A DNA stretch of 64,000 nucleotides. It comes from Nocardioides sp. Arc9.136 (GTDB lineage: Bacteria > Actinomycetota > Actinomycetes > Propionibacteriales > Nocardioidaceae). Below are positions 1 through 7,969 of this stretch, in pieces; position 1 is the first letter of the stretch, and each line of letters starts with the position of its first letter. A model generated the notes under the pieces. It was not told the origin of the DNA, made no database searches, and saw nothing but the letters and a program-made list of their open reading frames with translations. The stretch is taken from NCBI RefSeq assembly GCF_030506255.1, contig NZ_CP113431.1:2854001-2918000 (forward strand). Direction: 5' to 3'. Made by a program: the position numbers and the translations under genes.

Positions 1-9
1 GGCCGACCG

Positions 10-957
10 ATGGACCACAAGGCCCAGCCGAAGAAGAAGGACAAGGGCCCCATCCCCGCACGGCAGGGGAACGGCTACTACGCCGACCACGCCACCGGCG
101 ACCGCCTCCGCTCCGTCACCACCATCCTCTCCGGCGGCGTTCCCAAGCCCGCGCTCGTCCACTGGGCCGGGAACACCTGCACCGACGCCGCCATCGAGGC
201 GCTCCCCCTCCTGGTCGCCGCGTCGCGCCGGCCCGAGCAGCTCGCCGAGCTGCGGAACTGGATCACCCGGGCGCACACCCGGAAGAAGGACGAGCGCGCC
301 GAGGTCGGGTCCGCGGTCCACGCGATCATCGAGTCCCGCCTCCTCGGCACCCCCCTGCCCGCGTCGGTCACGGTGGCCGGCCAGGAGTGGGCGTTCGACG
401 GGCCGGAGCTCGCGCCGTTCATCGAGCAGTTCGCCCGCATGGAGGCCGAGTGGCGTCCGCGGTGGACGGCCTCGGAGATGGTGGTGGCGAACGCCGAACA
501 CGGCTGGGCCGGGACGTTGGACTACACGATCGCCGCGGATGGGCTGATCGGCGACATGCTCCGCGCCCGCGGGTACGTCGTCGACCCGGCCGGCGACCTG
601 ATGGGCGACACGAAGACCGGCGGCGAGTGGGACCGGATCACGTCCGGTGGTCACGTGCACGGGGTCTACCCGGAAGCCGGGCTGCAGATGTCGGCGTACC
701 GGAAGGCGAAGGTCGCGTGGCTGCGTGACGGGTCGCGGGTGCCGATGCCGGCGACCGCTGAGGTGGGCGTGATCCTGCACCTCCGGCCGGAGGGCTACCG
801 GCTCTACCCGGTGCGGTGCGGGGAGCTGGAGTACTCCTACTTCCGGCACGCGCAGATGGTCGACGAGTGGTCCTCGCGGATCGCGTCGGCTCGGGCTGAT
901 GCCCCGGTGATCGGTGGGGCGCTGGTGCCGCCGGCTGCCCGTGGGGCGGTGGCCTGA
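10..957 (+). CDS. RecB/Cas4-like PD-(D/E)XK exonuclease
   Basis: A 315-aa protein with the layout of phage RecB-family nucleases: an acidic residue in AGTLDYTI, then GDTKTG giving the D-x-K core, then a Q/Y helix (LQMSAYRKA) typical of the RecB-like subgroup. Such enzymes process DNA ends during phage replication or recombination, probably with the Gp3-like and DEDD exonuclease genes downstream. The reading frame stays open to the window edge, so translation could begin further left. The ATG at 10 is the first possible start seen here. Its TGA overlaps the next ATG (TGATG), which suggests coupling. Confidence 0.75.
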   Translation: MDHKAQPKKKDKGPIPARQGNGYYADHATGDRLRSVTTILSGGVPKPALVHWAGNTCTDAAIEALPLLVAASRRPEQLAELRNWITRAHTRKKDERAEVGSAVHAIIESRLLGTPLPASVTVAGQEWAFDGPELAPFIEQFARMEAEWRPRWTASEMVVANAEHGWAGTLDYTIAADGLIGDMLRARGYVVDPAGDLMGDTKTGGEWDRITSGGHVHGVYPEAGLQMSAYRKAKVAWLRDGSRVPMPATAEVGVILHLRPEGYRLYPVRCGELEYSYFRHAQMVDEWSSRIASARADAPVIGGALVPPAARGAVA

Positions 958-1238
958 TGAAGACCCAGGCCGACCTTCTCGCCGCGCTCGGCGGCGCCGT
1001 CGACCGAGCGCGCGACGCCGCCCGCCAGGCCGACACCGACGAGGTTCTCGTGTGCTTCGTCGGCACTTGCGACAAGCCAGCTCAGCCCGAGCACACCCCG
1101 TGCTGCTCATCCACGTTCCACGGCAAGGCCTTCTGCTGCGAGCACTACTGCCGCGCTCACTTCGTCGAGGCCCACCCGTGCTCTCCCGACTCCCACGCAG
1201 CGGCGAAGGCCGCCCAAGTCCCGACCACGAAGGACTGA
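957..1238 (+). CDS. Small AN1-like zinc-finger protein
   Basis: 93 aa with a Cys/His-rich second half. The spacing in FCCEHYCRAHFVEAHPC (C-x2-H and a closing H-x4-H-x-C) resembles AN1-type zinc fingers, and further cysteines upstream (CFVGTC, CC) could complete two zinc sites. AN1 fingers are best known in eukaryotic and archaeal proteins but also occur in actinobacteria. The gene overlaps its upstream neighbour by one base and lies 3 nt before the Gp3-like gene, so it belongs to the early operon. Its role is unknown; nucleic-acid or protein binding is inferred from the metal-binding pattern. Confidence 0.6.
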   Translation: MKTQADLLAALGGAVDRARDAARQADTDEVLVCFVGTCDKPAQPEHTPCCSSTFHGKAFCCEHYCRAHFVEAHPCSPDSHAAAKAAQVPTTKD

Positions 1239-1241
1239 CCC

Positions 1242-2468
1242 ATGCCCATCCTCGACATCCAGAAGCGAGCCCGCGAGCTCGGCCGCATCCGCATCGGCCA
1301 GGTCGTGCCCACCAGCAACGGCAAGACCCGCCCCGAGAAGCTCGACCGCTTCCGCCTCACCTCCCACTCCCGCCCCCTCCTCGAGAAGGTCGCCGAGCTC
1401 TACGGCGGCGAAGTCGCCGAGTGGCAGCCCCAGGGCGGCGGCACCAAGGCCTGGGAGGTCATCACCGACTCCAAGCGCCTCCCCATCATGGTCCCCCCGC
1501 AGCCCGTCACCCAGTGGTACGAGTACTGGACCGGCGGCGGCTGCAAGCACCGCTGCGACGGCCACACCAACGTCCTCACCGACGAGCTCTGCGACCCCGA
1601 GGACTTCGGCCACCAGGAGGCCATCAAGCGGCCCACCACCCGCCTCAACGTCGTCCTCCGCGACGTCGAGGGCATCGGCGTGTGGCGCCTGGAGACCCAC
1701 GGCTTCAACGCCGCCGTCGAGCTCCCCGACGCCGCCGAGTTCCTCGCGGCCGCCGGCGGCTACGTCAACGGCTGGGTCTCCCTCGAGCCCCGCACCAGCA
1801 AGGCCGAGGTCCCCGACCGGCAGAACGGCGGGACGAAGATCCAGACCCGCCACTTCCACGTGCCGATCATCGAGATCGACGTGACCCCGTCCGAGCTGAT
1901 GGCCGGGCGTGGCCGCGTCGCGACCCCGGCGCTCGCGGGCCCGGTGCCCGGCCCGGCCGCGCTGCCGGCAGGTGGGCCGGCCGCGGTCGTCAACCCGTAC
2001 GTCGAGTACCACCGCCAGGTCGAGGCGGCCGTGTCCCTCGACGCACTGTCTTCGATCTGGGAGGCCGCGCGGGCGCAGAACCTGGTCGGCCCGACGGCGA
2101 GCGCGACGCCCGAGGCGGCCGCGTTCCTCGACGCGTTCAAGGCCCGGGCGCAGGCGGTGAAGCCGCCCGCGGCCGAGCCGGCCCCGGCCGCCGCTGCCGA
2201 GCCGCAGCCCGACAAGGAGGGCGCCTACGAGGCCGAGGTCGTCGAGGAGGACACCCCGTTCCCCGACCCGGGCGCCGACGTCCAGGCCGGCGCGGACGCC
2301 GACGCGATCTGGTACCAGGCCGTCAAGGCCGGCGGTGAACGCGGCATGGGTCTCTCGGCCGTGGTCGACGACTTCAAGGCCCGGATGGGCGGGCTGCTCC
2401 CCGACGACGCCTCGGCCGAGGAGCTGCAGCACTACCTGGGCCTGCTCACCGCGGGGGTCGCCGCGTGA
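1242..2468 (+). CDS. phiC31 Gp3-like protein (recombination directionality factor family)
   Basis: 408 aa. The first 150 residues (IGRIRIGQ..., NGKTRPEKL, FRLTS, EWQPQGGGTK, WYEYWTGGGCKHRCDG) fit the Gp3-like family. In phage phiC31 the family member is the recombination directionality factor that switches the serine integrase to excision. A CxxxC-type metal site follows the WTGGGC motif. The C-terminal 130 residues are Ala/Pro-rich and end in a short acidic helical tail. The prophage integrase here is a tyrosine recombinase, so the family's proposed second role in replication or recombination is more likely. GTGA overlap with the next gene. Confidence 0.65.
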   Translation: MPILDIQKRARELGRIRIGQVVPTSNGKTRPEKLDRFRLTSHSRPLLEKVAELYGGEVAEWQPQGGGTKAWEVITDSKRLPIMVPPQPVTQWYEYWTGGGCKHRCDGHTNVLTDELCDPEDFGHQEAIKRPTTRLNVVLRDVEGIGVWRLETHGFNAAVELPDAAEFLAAAGGYVNGWVSLEPRTSKAEVPDRQNGGTKIQTRHFHVPIIEIDVTPSELMAGRGRVATPALAGPVPGPAALPAGGPAAVVNPYVEYHRQVEAAVSLDALSSIWEAARAQNLVGPTASATPEAAAFLDAFKARAQAVKPPAAEPAPAAAAEPQPDKEGAYEAEVVEEDTPFPDPGADVQAGADADAIWYQAVKAGGERGMGLSAVVDDFKARMGGLLPDDASAEELQHYLGLLTAGVAA

Positions 2469-3373
2469 GCGCCCTGAAGTGGCACGAGGGGAACCTCACC
2501 GCCTTCGACACCGAGACTACCGGCCTCGACTTCGACAACGACCGATTCGTCACCGCCTCCATCGTCCACCGCATCCCCGGCCAACGACCCCGCACCATCT
2601 CCTGGCTCCTCGACCCCGGCATGGACATCCCCGCCGAGGCAGCCGCCGTGCACGGCTGGACCAACGACCGCCTCCACGCCCGCCTGGCCGGCGCCGAGGC
2701 CATGCGCATCACCGCCGCCGGCGACCAGCCCATGGCCCGCGACGGCGCCCTCTTCGAGATGGCCGCCCAGTGCGCCACCGCCATGCACATCGAGACCCCG
2801 CTGGTCGTGCACAACGCCGCGTTCGACCTCTCGATGCTCGAGGCCGAGCTCGTCCGCGCCGGCATCGACCCGCTCTCCTCCCGGCCGTCCGGGATCCGCG
2901 GCGTCGTCGACCCCTTGGTCATCGAGAAGCAGTACGACCCCTACCGCAAGCAGTGCTACAAGAAGGCCCCCGACGGCACGGCGTGCGACCAGGAGAACCG
3001 GGTCCACGTCTGCGGGGGCTGCCGCGGCGGGAGGACGAAGTGCGGCGGTTGCGGGTCGACCGACCGGACCCTGACGTCGCTGTGCGCGCACTACCGGATC
3101 GTCCACACTGGCGCCCACGACGCGACGGCGGACGCGCTGGCGTGCATCCGGCTGCTGGGCCGGCTCGCGGCGGACTGGCCGGAGATCGCCCGGTGGAAGC
3201 TGCCGACGCTGCACCGCTACCAGGCGGACTGGCGGCGCGAGCAGCAGGCCGGGCTGGCGTCGTTCTTCCGGAAGGTCGGGAAGTCCGAGGAGGCCGCGTC
3301 GGTCGAGGCCAGCCAAGGGTGGCCGGTGCAGACGTCGGTCGCACAGCAGCTGGGTTCAGCGGGTGCAGCGTGA
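2465..3373 (+). CDS. DEDD-family 3'-5' exonuclease (DnaQ/RNase T-like)
   Basis: 302 aa. The exonuclease motifs are visible: ExoI FDTETTG (Asp15, Glu17), ExoII VVHNAAFDLSML, and ExoIII HDATADALA, whose His makes it DEDDh type. A Cys-rich insert between ExoII and ExoIII (CGGC, CGGCGS and flanking Cys) probably binds zinc. Such enzymes give proofreading or single-strand trimming during phage DNA replication. The GTG start overlaps the previous stop (GTGA). The C-terminal region after about residue 230 has no recognised fold. Confidence 0.85.
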   Translation: MSALKWHEGNLTAFDTETTGLDFDNDRFVTASIVHRIPGQRPRTISWLLDPGMDIPAEAAAVHGWTNDRLHARLAGAEAMRITAAGDQPMARDGALFEMAAQCATAMHIETPLVVHNAAFDLSMLEAELVRAGIDPLSSRPSGIRGVVDPLVIEKQYDPYRKQCYKKAPDGTACDQENRVHVCGGCRGGRTKCGGCGSTDRTLTSLCAHYRIVHTGAHDATADALACIRLLGRLAADWPEIARWKLPTLHRYQADWRREQQAGLASFFRKVGKSEEAASVEASQGWPVQTSVAQQLGSAGAA

Positions 3374-3386
3374 CGACGGCCCATGT

Positions 3387-4052
3387 TCAGTTCGCTGGGC
3401 CGTCTTCGAAGTCAAGCGGGGGGAGCGTGTCGTACACGCCGGGCTCGGTACGGAGGAAGGCCAAAGACCGCGCGTTCACGTGGGTGGCCACCCGACGGAT
3501 GGTTGCCTTCGGGAGCTCGAAGTCCTCGCCTTCCGGTTTGGGCTTGATCGAAGCCATCAAGTACTCGCTCGCCGTCAGAAGATCGCCCGACAGACGCTTG
3601 GATTGCCGAGCCGCCTTGGCTTCCACCACGGTTATCTCGCTGTACAGGTCGGCGAGCATCTCGCCCCACTCGGCGTTCGTTCGACTCGCGTGGCTGCGGA
3701 GCCGCACGTGTGATGTGAGCGCGTGCAAGCGGGCCACTGCCTCCCGCAACTCCGTACTCGCAATCAATGCGCGCTCGTGCGCGCGGGCTTCACTCGACAG
3801 CTCCCGTTCATGCGCCAGCGCTGCACGAGAGATCTGCATCTCGTGCTCAAACTGGGTGGCTTGCTGCTGCCGAGCGTGCTTAAGCGTTCTTGCGAACTGC
3901 CAGCGCTGCACCAGCAGAGTGGCAACTACTGCAAGGCCGCCAATGACGCCCCCAGCAAATCCATCGAGCCCGTACTGCAACCACCAGTCGCCCGTGAAGA
4001 AGCCGGGCGTCGACTGGCGTGCCGGTTCTAGGGGCTGGGTTGAGACCACCAT
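3387..4052 (-). CDS. Membrane-anchored coiled-coil protein, moron candidate
   Basis: 221 aa on the strand opposite to its neighbours. One transmembrane helix lies near residues 20-45 (GGVIGGLAVVATLLV). It is followed by a long charged helical stretch rich in Ala/Glu/His/Arg, probably coiled coil, and a soluble C-terminal helical domain. The ATG at 4052 is chosen because the residues upstream are low-complexity. Base composition is visibly less GC-rich than flanking genes, which suggests separate acquisition. A single cytoplasmic coiled-coil domain on a membrane anchor, expressed from a lone reverse gene, fits a moron. Superinfection exclusion is possible but unproven; no family recognised. 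Confidence 0.7.
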   Translation of the reverse strand: MVVSTQPLEPARQSTPGFFTGDWWLQYGLDGFAGGVIGGLAVVATLLVQRWQFARTLKHARQQQATQFEHEMQISRAALAHERELSSEARAHERALIASTELREAVARLHALTSHVRLRSHASRTNAEWGEMLADLYSEITVVEAKAARQSKRLSGDLLTASEYLMASIKPKPEGEDFELPKATIRRVATHVNARSLAFLRTEPGVYDTLPPLDFEDGPAN

Positions 4053-4133
4053 CCGCAACGTCACGGCCGGGACCGTACGCGGTCGCTCCGACAACGTCGC
4101 GCAATCCGCCCACGCCGTCGGCGGCGGCCGGCC

Positions 4134-4259
4134 GTGACATCCCTGCGCGCCTGGCTCGCCGACGTCCTCACCGGCCCCGGCTGCCCCTACCCCGCCTGCG
4201 GCCACCGCGCCCGCGGCCACCGCGCCCTCGCCCGTCACATGGAACGGACCCACCCATGA
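4134..4259 (+). CDS. 41-aa C2H2 zinc-finger micro-protein
   Basis: A short GTG-initiated gene whose second half reads as a near-classical zinc finger: CPYPAC (Cys-x4-Cys), then 12 residues, then HMERTH (His-x4-His). The N-terminal MTSLRAWLADVLTG is amphipathic. Its TGA overlaps the ATG of the RusA-like gene in an ATGA junction, the same coupling used throughout this operon, which supports it being real. Comparable tiny zinc proteins are common in actinophage replication modules. Function is unknown; DNA binding is an inference. Confidence 0.6.
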   Translation: MTSLRAWLADVLTGPGCPYPACGHRARGHRALARHMERTHP

Positions 4260-4738
4260 CCACCACCGCCATCCCCGGACGCCTCGGCATCCGCGTCCTC
4301 GGCCTCCCCATCCCCCAAGGCTCCAAGACCGCCGTCACCCGCAAGGGCCGACCCGCGCTCATCGACGCCAACGCCGCCACCCTCGCCCCCTGGCGCGACC
4401 AGGTGAAGCTCGTCGCCGAGGACACCTGCCGCTACCACGACACCATCACCGGCCCCGTCCGCGTCTGGGTCCGATTCACCTTCGAACGGCCCCCCTCCCA
4501 CTACCGCACCGGCCGCAACGCCCACCTGCTCAAGGACAGCGCCCCCCGCTACCCCGGCCGCGCATGCGGCGACGTCGACAAGCTCCAGCGCGCCGTCTTC
4601 GACGCCCTCACCGACGCCGCCGTCTGGGCCGACGACACCCAGGTCGTCGACGTCCGCGCCCGCAAGTTCTACGCCAGCGAGGACGAGGTCGCCCTCCCCC
4701 AGGCCGGCGTCGACATCGTCATCGAGGAGATCGCCTGA
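4256..4738 (+). CDS. rusA: RusA-like Holliday junction resolvase
   Basis: 160 aa, close to the usual RusA length. The diagnostic region is CGDVDKLQRAVFDALTDAAV followed by WADDTQVV, with the conserved aspartates that bind metal and the DxDK motif. The N-terminus (VLGLPIPQGSKTA) matches the beta strand with the SK element of the family. RusA cuts four-way junctions symmetrically and in phages clears recombination intermediates before packaging. The ATG at 4256 gives an ATGA overlap with the zinc micro-protein; the frame upstream is low-complexity. Confidence 0.88.
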   Translation: MTTTAIPGRLGIRVLGLPIPQGSKTAVTRKGRPALIDANAATLAPWRDQVKLVAEDTCRYHDTITGPVRVWVRFTFERPPSHYRTGRNAHLLKDSAPRYPGRACGDVDKLQRAVFDALTDAAVWADDTQVVDVRARKFYASEDEVALPQAGVDIVIEEIA

Positions 4739-4932
4739 TGGCCACCAAGCTCGCCCAGGTCCGCGTCACCGCCGTCGCTGCCGGCACAGGCCACCTCATC
4801 ACCTGCAGCCAGTGCGCGCTCTCCGAGACCCGCGGCCTCCGCTCCGAGGCCGACCAGCTCGCGGTCGACCACCAACGCAGCCACGTTCGCTCCACCGCAG
4901 CCAGCCAGCACGACGGGTTGGCTCTCCGATGA
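4738..4932 (+). CDS. 64-aa zinc-motif protein
   Basis: Small protein with CSQC near residues 22-25 and HQRSH near residue 48, a C2H2-like arrangement separated by a helix (RGLRSEADQLAVD). It overlaps RusA by one base (TGATG) and the methyltransferase by four (ATGA), so it is locked into the operon. It is the second short zinc-finger-like gene within 1 kb. No function can be assigned; a DNA-binding accessory role in replication or regulation is an inference. Confidence 0.6.
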   Translation: MATKLAQVRVTAVAAGTGHLITCSQCALSETRGLRSEADQLAVDHQRSHVRSTAASQHDGLALR

Positions 4933-6752
4933 CGCTCACCATCACCGACCTCTTCTGTGGCGGCGGCGGCTCCTCGACCGGCGCGATCCAGGTGCCCGGC
5001 GTCGAGATCCGCATCGCCGCGAACCACTGGCAGCTCGCCGTCGACGTCCACAACCGCAACCACCCCGACGCCGACCACGCCGCGGTCGACCTCCACGAGG
5101 AAGACCCCCGCTACTTCCCCCGCACCGACATCCTCTGGGCCTCCCCCGAGTGCACGAAGTGGTCCCAGGCCTCGGGCGGGAAGTACGCCTCGGTCTCCGT
5201 CGAGGCAAACCTGCTCGACCTGCTCGACCCCGAGCTCGTCGACGAAGACCCGGAGACCGCGATCGTCCAGCGCTCCCGGCTCCTGATGTTCGACGTGCTC
5301 CGGTTCGCCGAGCACCACCGCTACGCCGCGATGGTCATCGAGAACGTCGTCGACATCGCCACGAACCCGAAGTACGCCGAGGCGTGGACGCTGTGGAAGA
5401 AGAGCCTGCGGAACCTCGGCTACGACTTCCGGGTCGTCTCGCTGAACTCGATGCACGCCCAGGCGCACGGCGACCCGGCGCCGCAGTCCCGCGACCGGCT
5501 CTACATCGTGTGCTGGCTCCGCGGCAACCGCGCGCCGAACATCGACGCCGTCCTCCGCCCGCTCGCCTGGTGCCCCACCTGCACCGAGGTCGTCGAGTCG
5601 CAGCAGGCATGGAAGAACGCCCGCACCGTCGGCAAGTACCGCTCGCAGTACGTCTACGTCCACGGCACCTGCGGCACCACCGTCGAGCCCGGCTACCTCC
5701 CGGCCGCGGCCGCCATCGACTGGTCGTTGGCCGGCACCCGGATCGGCGACCGAGCGAAGCCGCTCGCGGACAAGACCCGCCGCCGGATCGCGGCCGGGAT
5801 CGCGCGGTACTGGTCGCCGTTCCACATGGATTCCGGCGGTAACCAGTACGACGCCGCCGACCCGAAGCACCCCTCGTTCAGCGACCCGAACGCCTACTAC
5901 CGCACCTGGTCGACCCACGACGTCCTGCGGACGCTCCACACGATGGAGTCGAAGGCGCTCGTCGTGCCGCTCGAGGGTCGCGCCGGCGACCGGGTCAACA
6001 GCGCCGACCGGCCGCTCCGCACGCAGACCAGCCGACACCTCGACGCGCTCGCCGTCCCGCCGGCCTTCCTGCTCGACCGGCGCTTCGACTACCGCGTGCG
6101 CGGCATCGACGAGCCGGTCAGCACCCTGACGGCGAACGACACCAGCAAGGCCGTTGTCGGCGCACCACCGTTCATCGCCGAGCTCCGCGGCGGCGGTTCC
6201 GACGCCCGGCCGGCGGGCCATCCGCTGTCCACGGTCACCGCGTCCGGCAACCACCACGCGCTGATCCAGGCCAACAACCACTCAAACCGCGCTCACCCCG
6301 TCACGGAACCACTGCCGACGGCGACGACGGCGACCGGCGGGGGTGCGGCGCTGCTCGTGCCGTACTACGGCGCCAGCAAGTCCGCGCAGCCCGTCAACGA
6401 GCCGGTCGGCACCCTCACGACCGTCGACCGGTACGCGCTGATCCACCGCAACAACACCGGCGGCGCCGAGATGACCACGCCCGCGTCGGAGACGCTCCGC
6501 ACCCTCACCACCGCCGGTCACCAGTCGCTCATCACCCCCGGCGACATCGAGGCCGCCGCGGCGCAGGTCGACGACTGCCTGTTCCGGATGCTCGAGCCCC
6601 ACGAGGTCGCCGCCGGCATGGCGTTCCCCGCCGACTACGTCTGGGACGGGACCCGACGCGAGCGCGTGAAGCTCGCGGGGAACGCGGTCACCCCGCCCGC
6701 CGCCCGCGATCTGATTGCGTGCGTCGCCGCGTCCCTGGGCGGTGCCGCATGA
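4929..6752 (+). CDS. C5 cytosine-type DNA methyltransferase with repeat-built target domain
   Basis: 607 aa. Motif I is TDLFCGGGGSSTGA; the catalytic loop is SPECTKWSQA (Cys75) rather than the common PPCQ; motif VI is IENVVD (Glu138-Asn139-Val140); motif VIII is QSRDRLYIV; motif X is KLAGNAVTPPAARD. It should methylate C5 of cytosine using AdoMet, probably protecting phage DNA from restriction. Between about residues 358 and 530, where the target-recognition part lies, there are six spaced copies of a P-L/V-x-T-x-T motif. No partner restriction enzyme is seen nearby. Confidence 0.88.
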   Translation: MTLTITDLFCGGGGSSTGAIQVPGVEIRIAANHWQLAVDVHNRNHPDADHAAVDLHEEDPRYFPRTDILWASPECTKWSQASGGKYASVSVEANLLDLLDPELVDEDPETAIVQRSRLLMFDVLRFAEHHRYAAMVIENVVDIATNPKYAEAWTLWKKSLRNLGYDFRVVSLNSMHAQAHGDPAPQSRDRLYIVCWLRGNRAPNIDAVLRPLAWCPTCTEVVESQQAWKNARTVGKYRSQYVYVHGTCGTTVEPGYLPAAAAIDWSLAGTRIGDRAKPLADKTRRRIAAGIARYWSPFHMDSGGNQYDAADPKHPSFSDPNAYYRTWSTHDVLRTLHTMESKALVVPLEGRAGDRVNSADRPLRTQTSRHLDALAVPPAFLLDRRFDYRVRGIDEPVSTLTANDTSKAVVGAPPFIAELRGGGSDARPAGHPLSTVTASGNHHALIQANNHSNRAHPVTEPLPTATTATGGGAALLVPYYGASKSAQPVNEPVGTLTTVDRYALIHRNNTGGAEMTTPASETLRTLTTAGHQSLITPGDIEAAAAQVDDCLFRMLEPHEVAAGMAFPADYVWDGTRRERVKLAGNAVTPPAARDLIACVAASLGGAA

Positions 6753-7132
6753 CGAGCTTCCGCGCCATCTGGCCCATCACCGACCTCCACGCCGGCATGG
6801 CCCAGCTCGTCGCGCAGGCCCGCCCAGAGCTGCCCCGGCTCCTCGCTCAAGCACACGCTCGTCCGACAGGCATCGGCCGTTTCACCGTCGCAGCCTCCGC
6901 CCACGTACCCGGATCGGGCCGCGTCACCGAGTGGGTCCTCCTCTACGAGTGCCCCGCACGCCCCGCACCCGTGCGCGTCGTCCCCACGAACTACGCCGCA
7001 GCGTCCAGCAAGGGCGTCGACGCCGCGGCGGAACCCACGTCGGCTGCCGGGACGGAAGGGGAAGCCGCCCGGCAGCCGGCCACCACCGCCCACCCACGCA
7101 CCGCCACCTCGACAGGAGACAACGCCGCATGA
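6749..7132 (+). CDS. Hypothetical early protein
   Basis: 127 aa, ATG overlapping the methyltransferase stop (ATGA). The N-terminal 75 residues look folded (FRAIWPITDLHAGMAQLVAQ, then a beta-rich stretch with WVLLYECPARPAPV). The remainder is Ala/Thr/Pro-rich and probably disordered. No family recognised. Its place between the methyltransferase and the acidic protein gives only operon membership as context. Confidence 0.6.
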   Translation: MTSFRAIWPITDLHAGMAQLVAQARPELPRLLAQAHARPTGIGRFTVAASAHVPGSGRVTEWVLLYECPARPAPVRVVPTNYAAASSKGVDAAAEPTSAAGTEGEAARQPATTAHPRTATSTGDNAA

Positions 7133-7776
7133 CGACCACCGCCACCATCAAGGCCAAGGGCTGCAAGAACACCGGCATCACCGAGGACATCGCAGCCGTC
7201 CTCCACGACAACCTCGGCAAGACCATCGTCGCCGTCGTCGAGCTCACCGCCGATGCCCGCTCCGAGAACCGCGACGGCGAGGAGAAGGTCCAGCTCTCCA
7301 TCGGTCTCATCGAGGTCGCCCCCGACGGCATGGCTTCCGAGCACGTCCGAGAGCTCATGCGGTCCTTCCACTACGAGCGCCGCCTCGCCGACGACGGCCC
7401 CACACTTCACGGCGAAGGCGACTCGCCCGAGCCGAAGGTCGCCGACGTCCTCGCCGCCGGCGCCCGCTTCCGCCCACACCCCTACCTCGCCTCCGGCCTC
7501 GCCGTCGACGACAACGCGGCCTGCGACGTGTGCGGTCAGCGCGAGCCGGCCGCCGTCCACTCCACCCAGCAGATGCTCGAGGAGCCCGACCAGGACCCGG
7601 CGGACAACGACGGGGACACGGACGACGAGGCGGACGACGACACCGACCTCGACGAGGACACCGCGACGGCCGACGACGACCCGGACGAGGACACCAACAG
7701 CGACGAGGACGGCGAGGTAGACCCCACCCACCTCCACCTCGCCTCCCCCTTCACCACCCCCGGCCCAGCCGCCTGA
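7129..7776 (+). CDS. Hypothetical protein with highly acidic C-terminus
   Basis: 215 aa preceded by an AGGAG-type ribosome site (GACAGGAGAC) and overlapping the previous gene by ATGA. Residues 1-125 look globular (KGCKNTGITEDIAAVL, IVAVVELTADA, VQLSIGLIEVAPDG) and end in a CDVCGQ metal-like motif. Residues 145-195 are almost entirely Asp/Glu/Thr. Acidic tails of this kind occur on single-strand DNA-binding and DNA-mimic proteins, but no OB-fold signature can be confirmed by eye. It directly precedes the helicase-like gene. Confidence 0.65.
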   Translation: MTTTATIKAKGCKNTGITEDIAAVLHDNLGKTIVAVVELTADARSENRDGEEKVQLSIGLIEVAPDGMASEHVRELMRSFHYERRLADDGPTLHGEGDSPEPKVADVLAAGARFRPHPYLASGLAVDDNAACDVCGQREPAAVHSTQQMLEEPDQDPADNDGDTDDEADDDTDLDEDTATADDDPDEDTNSDEDGEVDPTHLHLASPFTTPGPAA

Positions 7777-7969
7777 GACCAGCGCCCGGGGAGTCAACGC
7801 GGCCCGCCAGACCACCGCGAAGGACGCCACCCCGGACCCCAAGCCGGGACCCGCTGCACCTTTCCAGCGAGGCGTACCTGCTCCCCGGGCGCACCCCAGC
7901 ACCACCCACCAGGCACCACCCGGCGCCACCGCAGACGCCCGGGACACACCACCTCGAGGGACCAGCCAC
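7777..7969 (+). other. Non-coding gap before the helicase-like gene
   Basis: 193 bases without a supported gene. It is Pro-codon-like, rich in CCACC and CCCGG, and holds no recognisable promoter, ribosome site or strong hairpin. It may be an untranslated leader. Confidence 0.4.

Noticed and set aside
1-500. Left prophage attachment site
   Set aside because: No repeat of the tRNA-Val 3' half was noticed near the left edge, and phage genes run to base 1.
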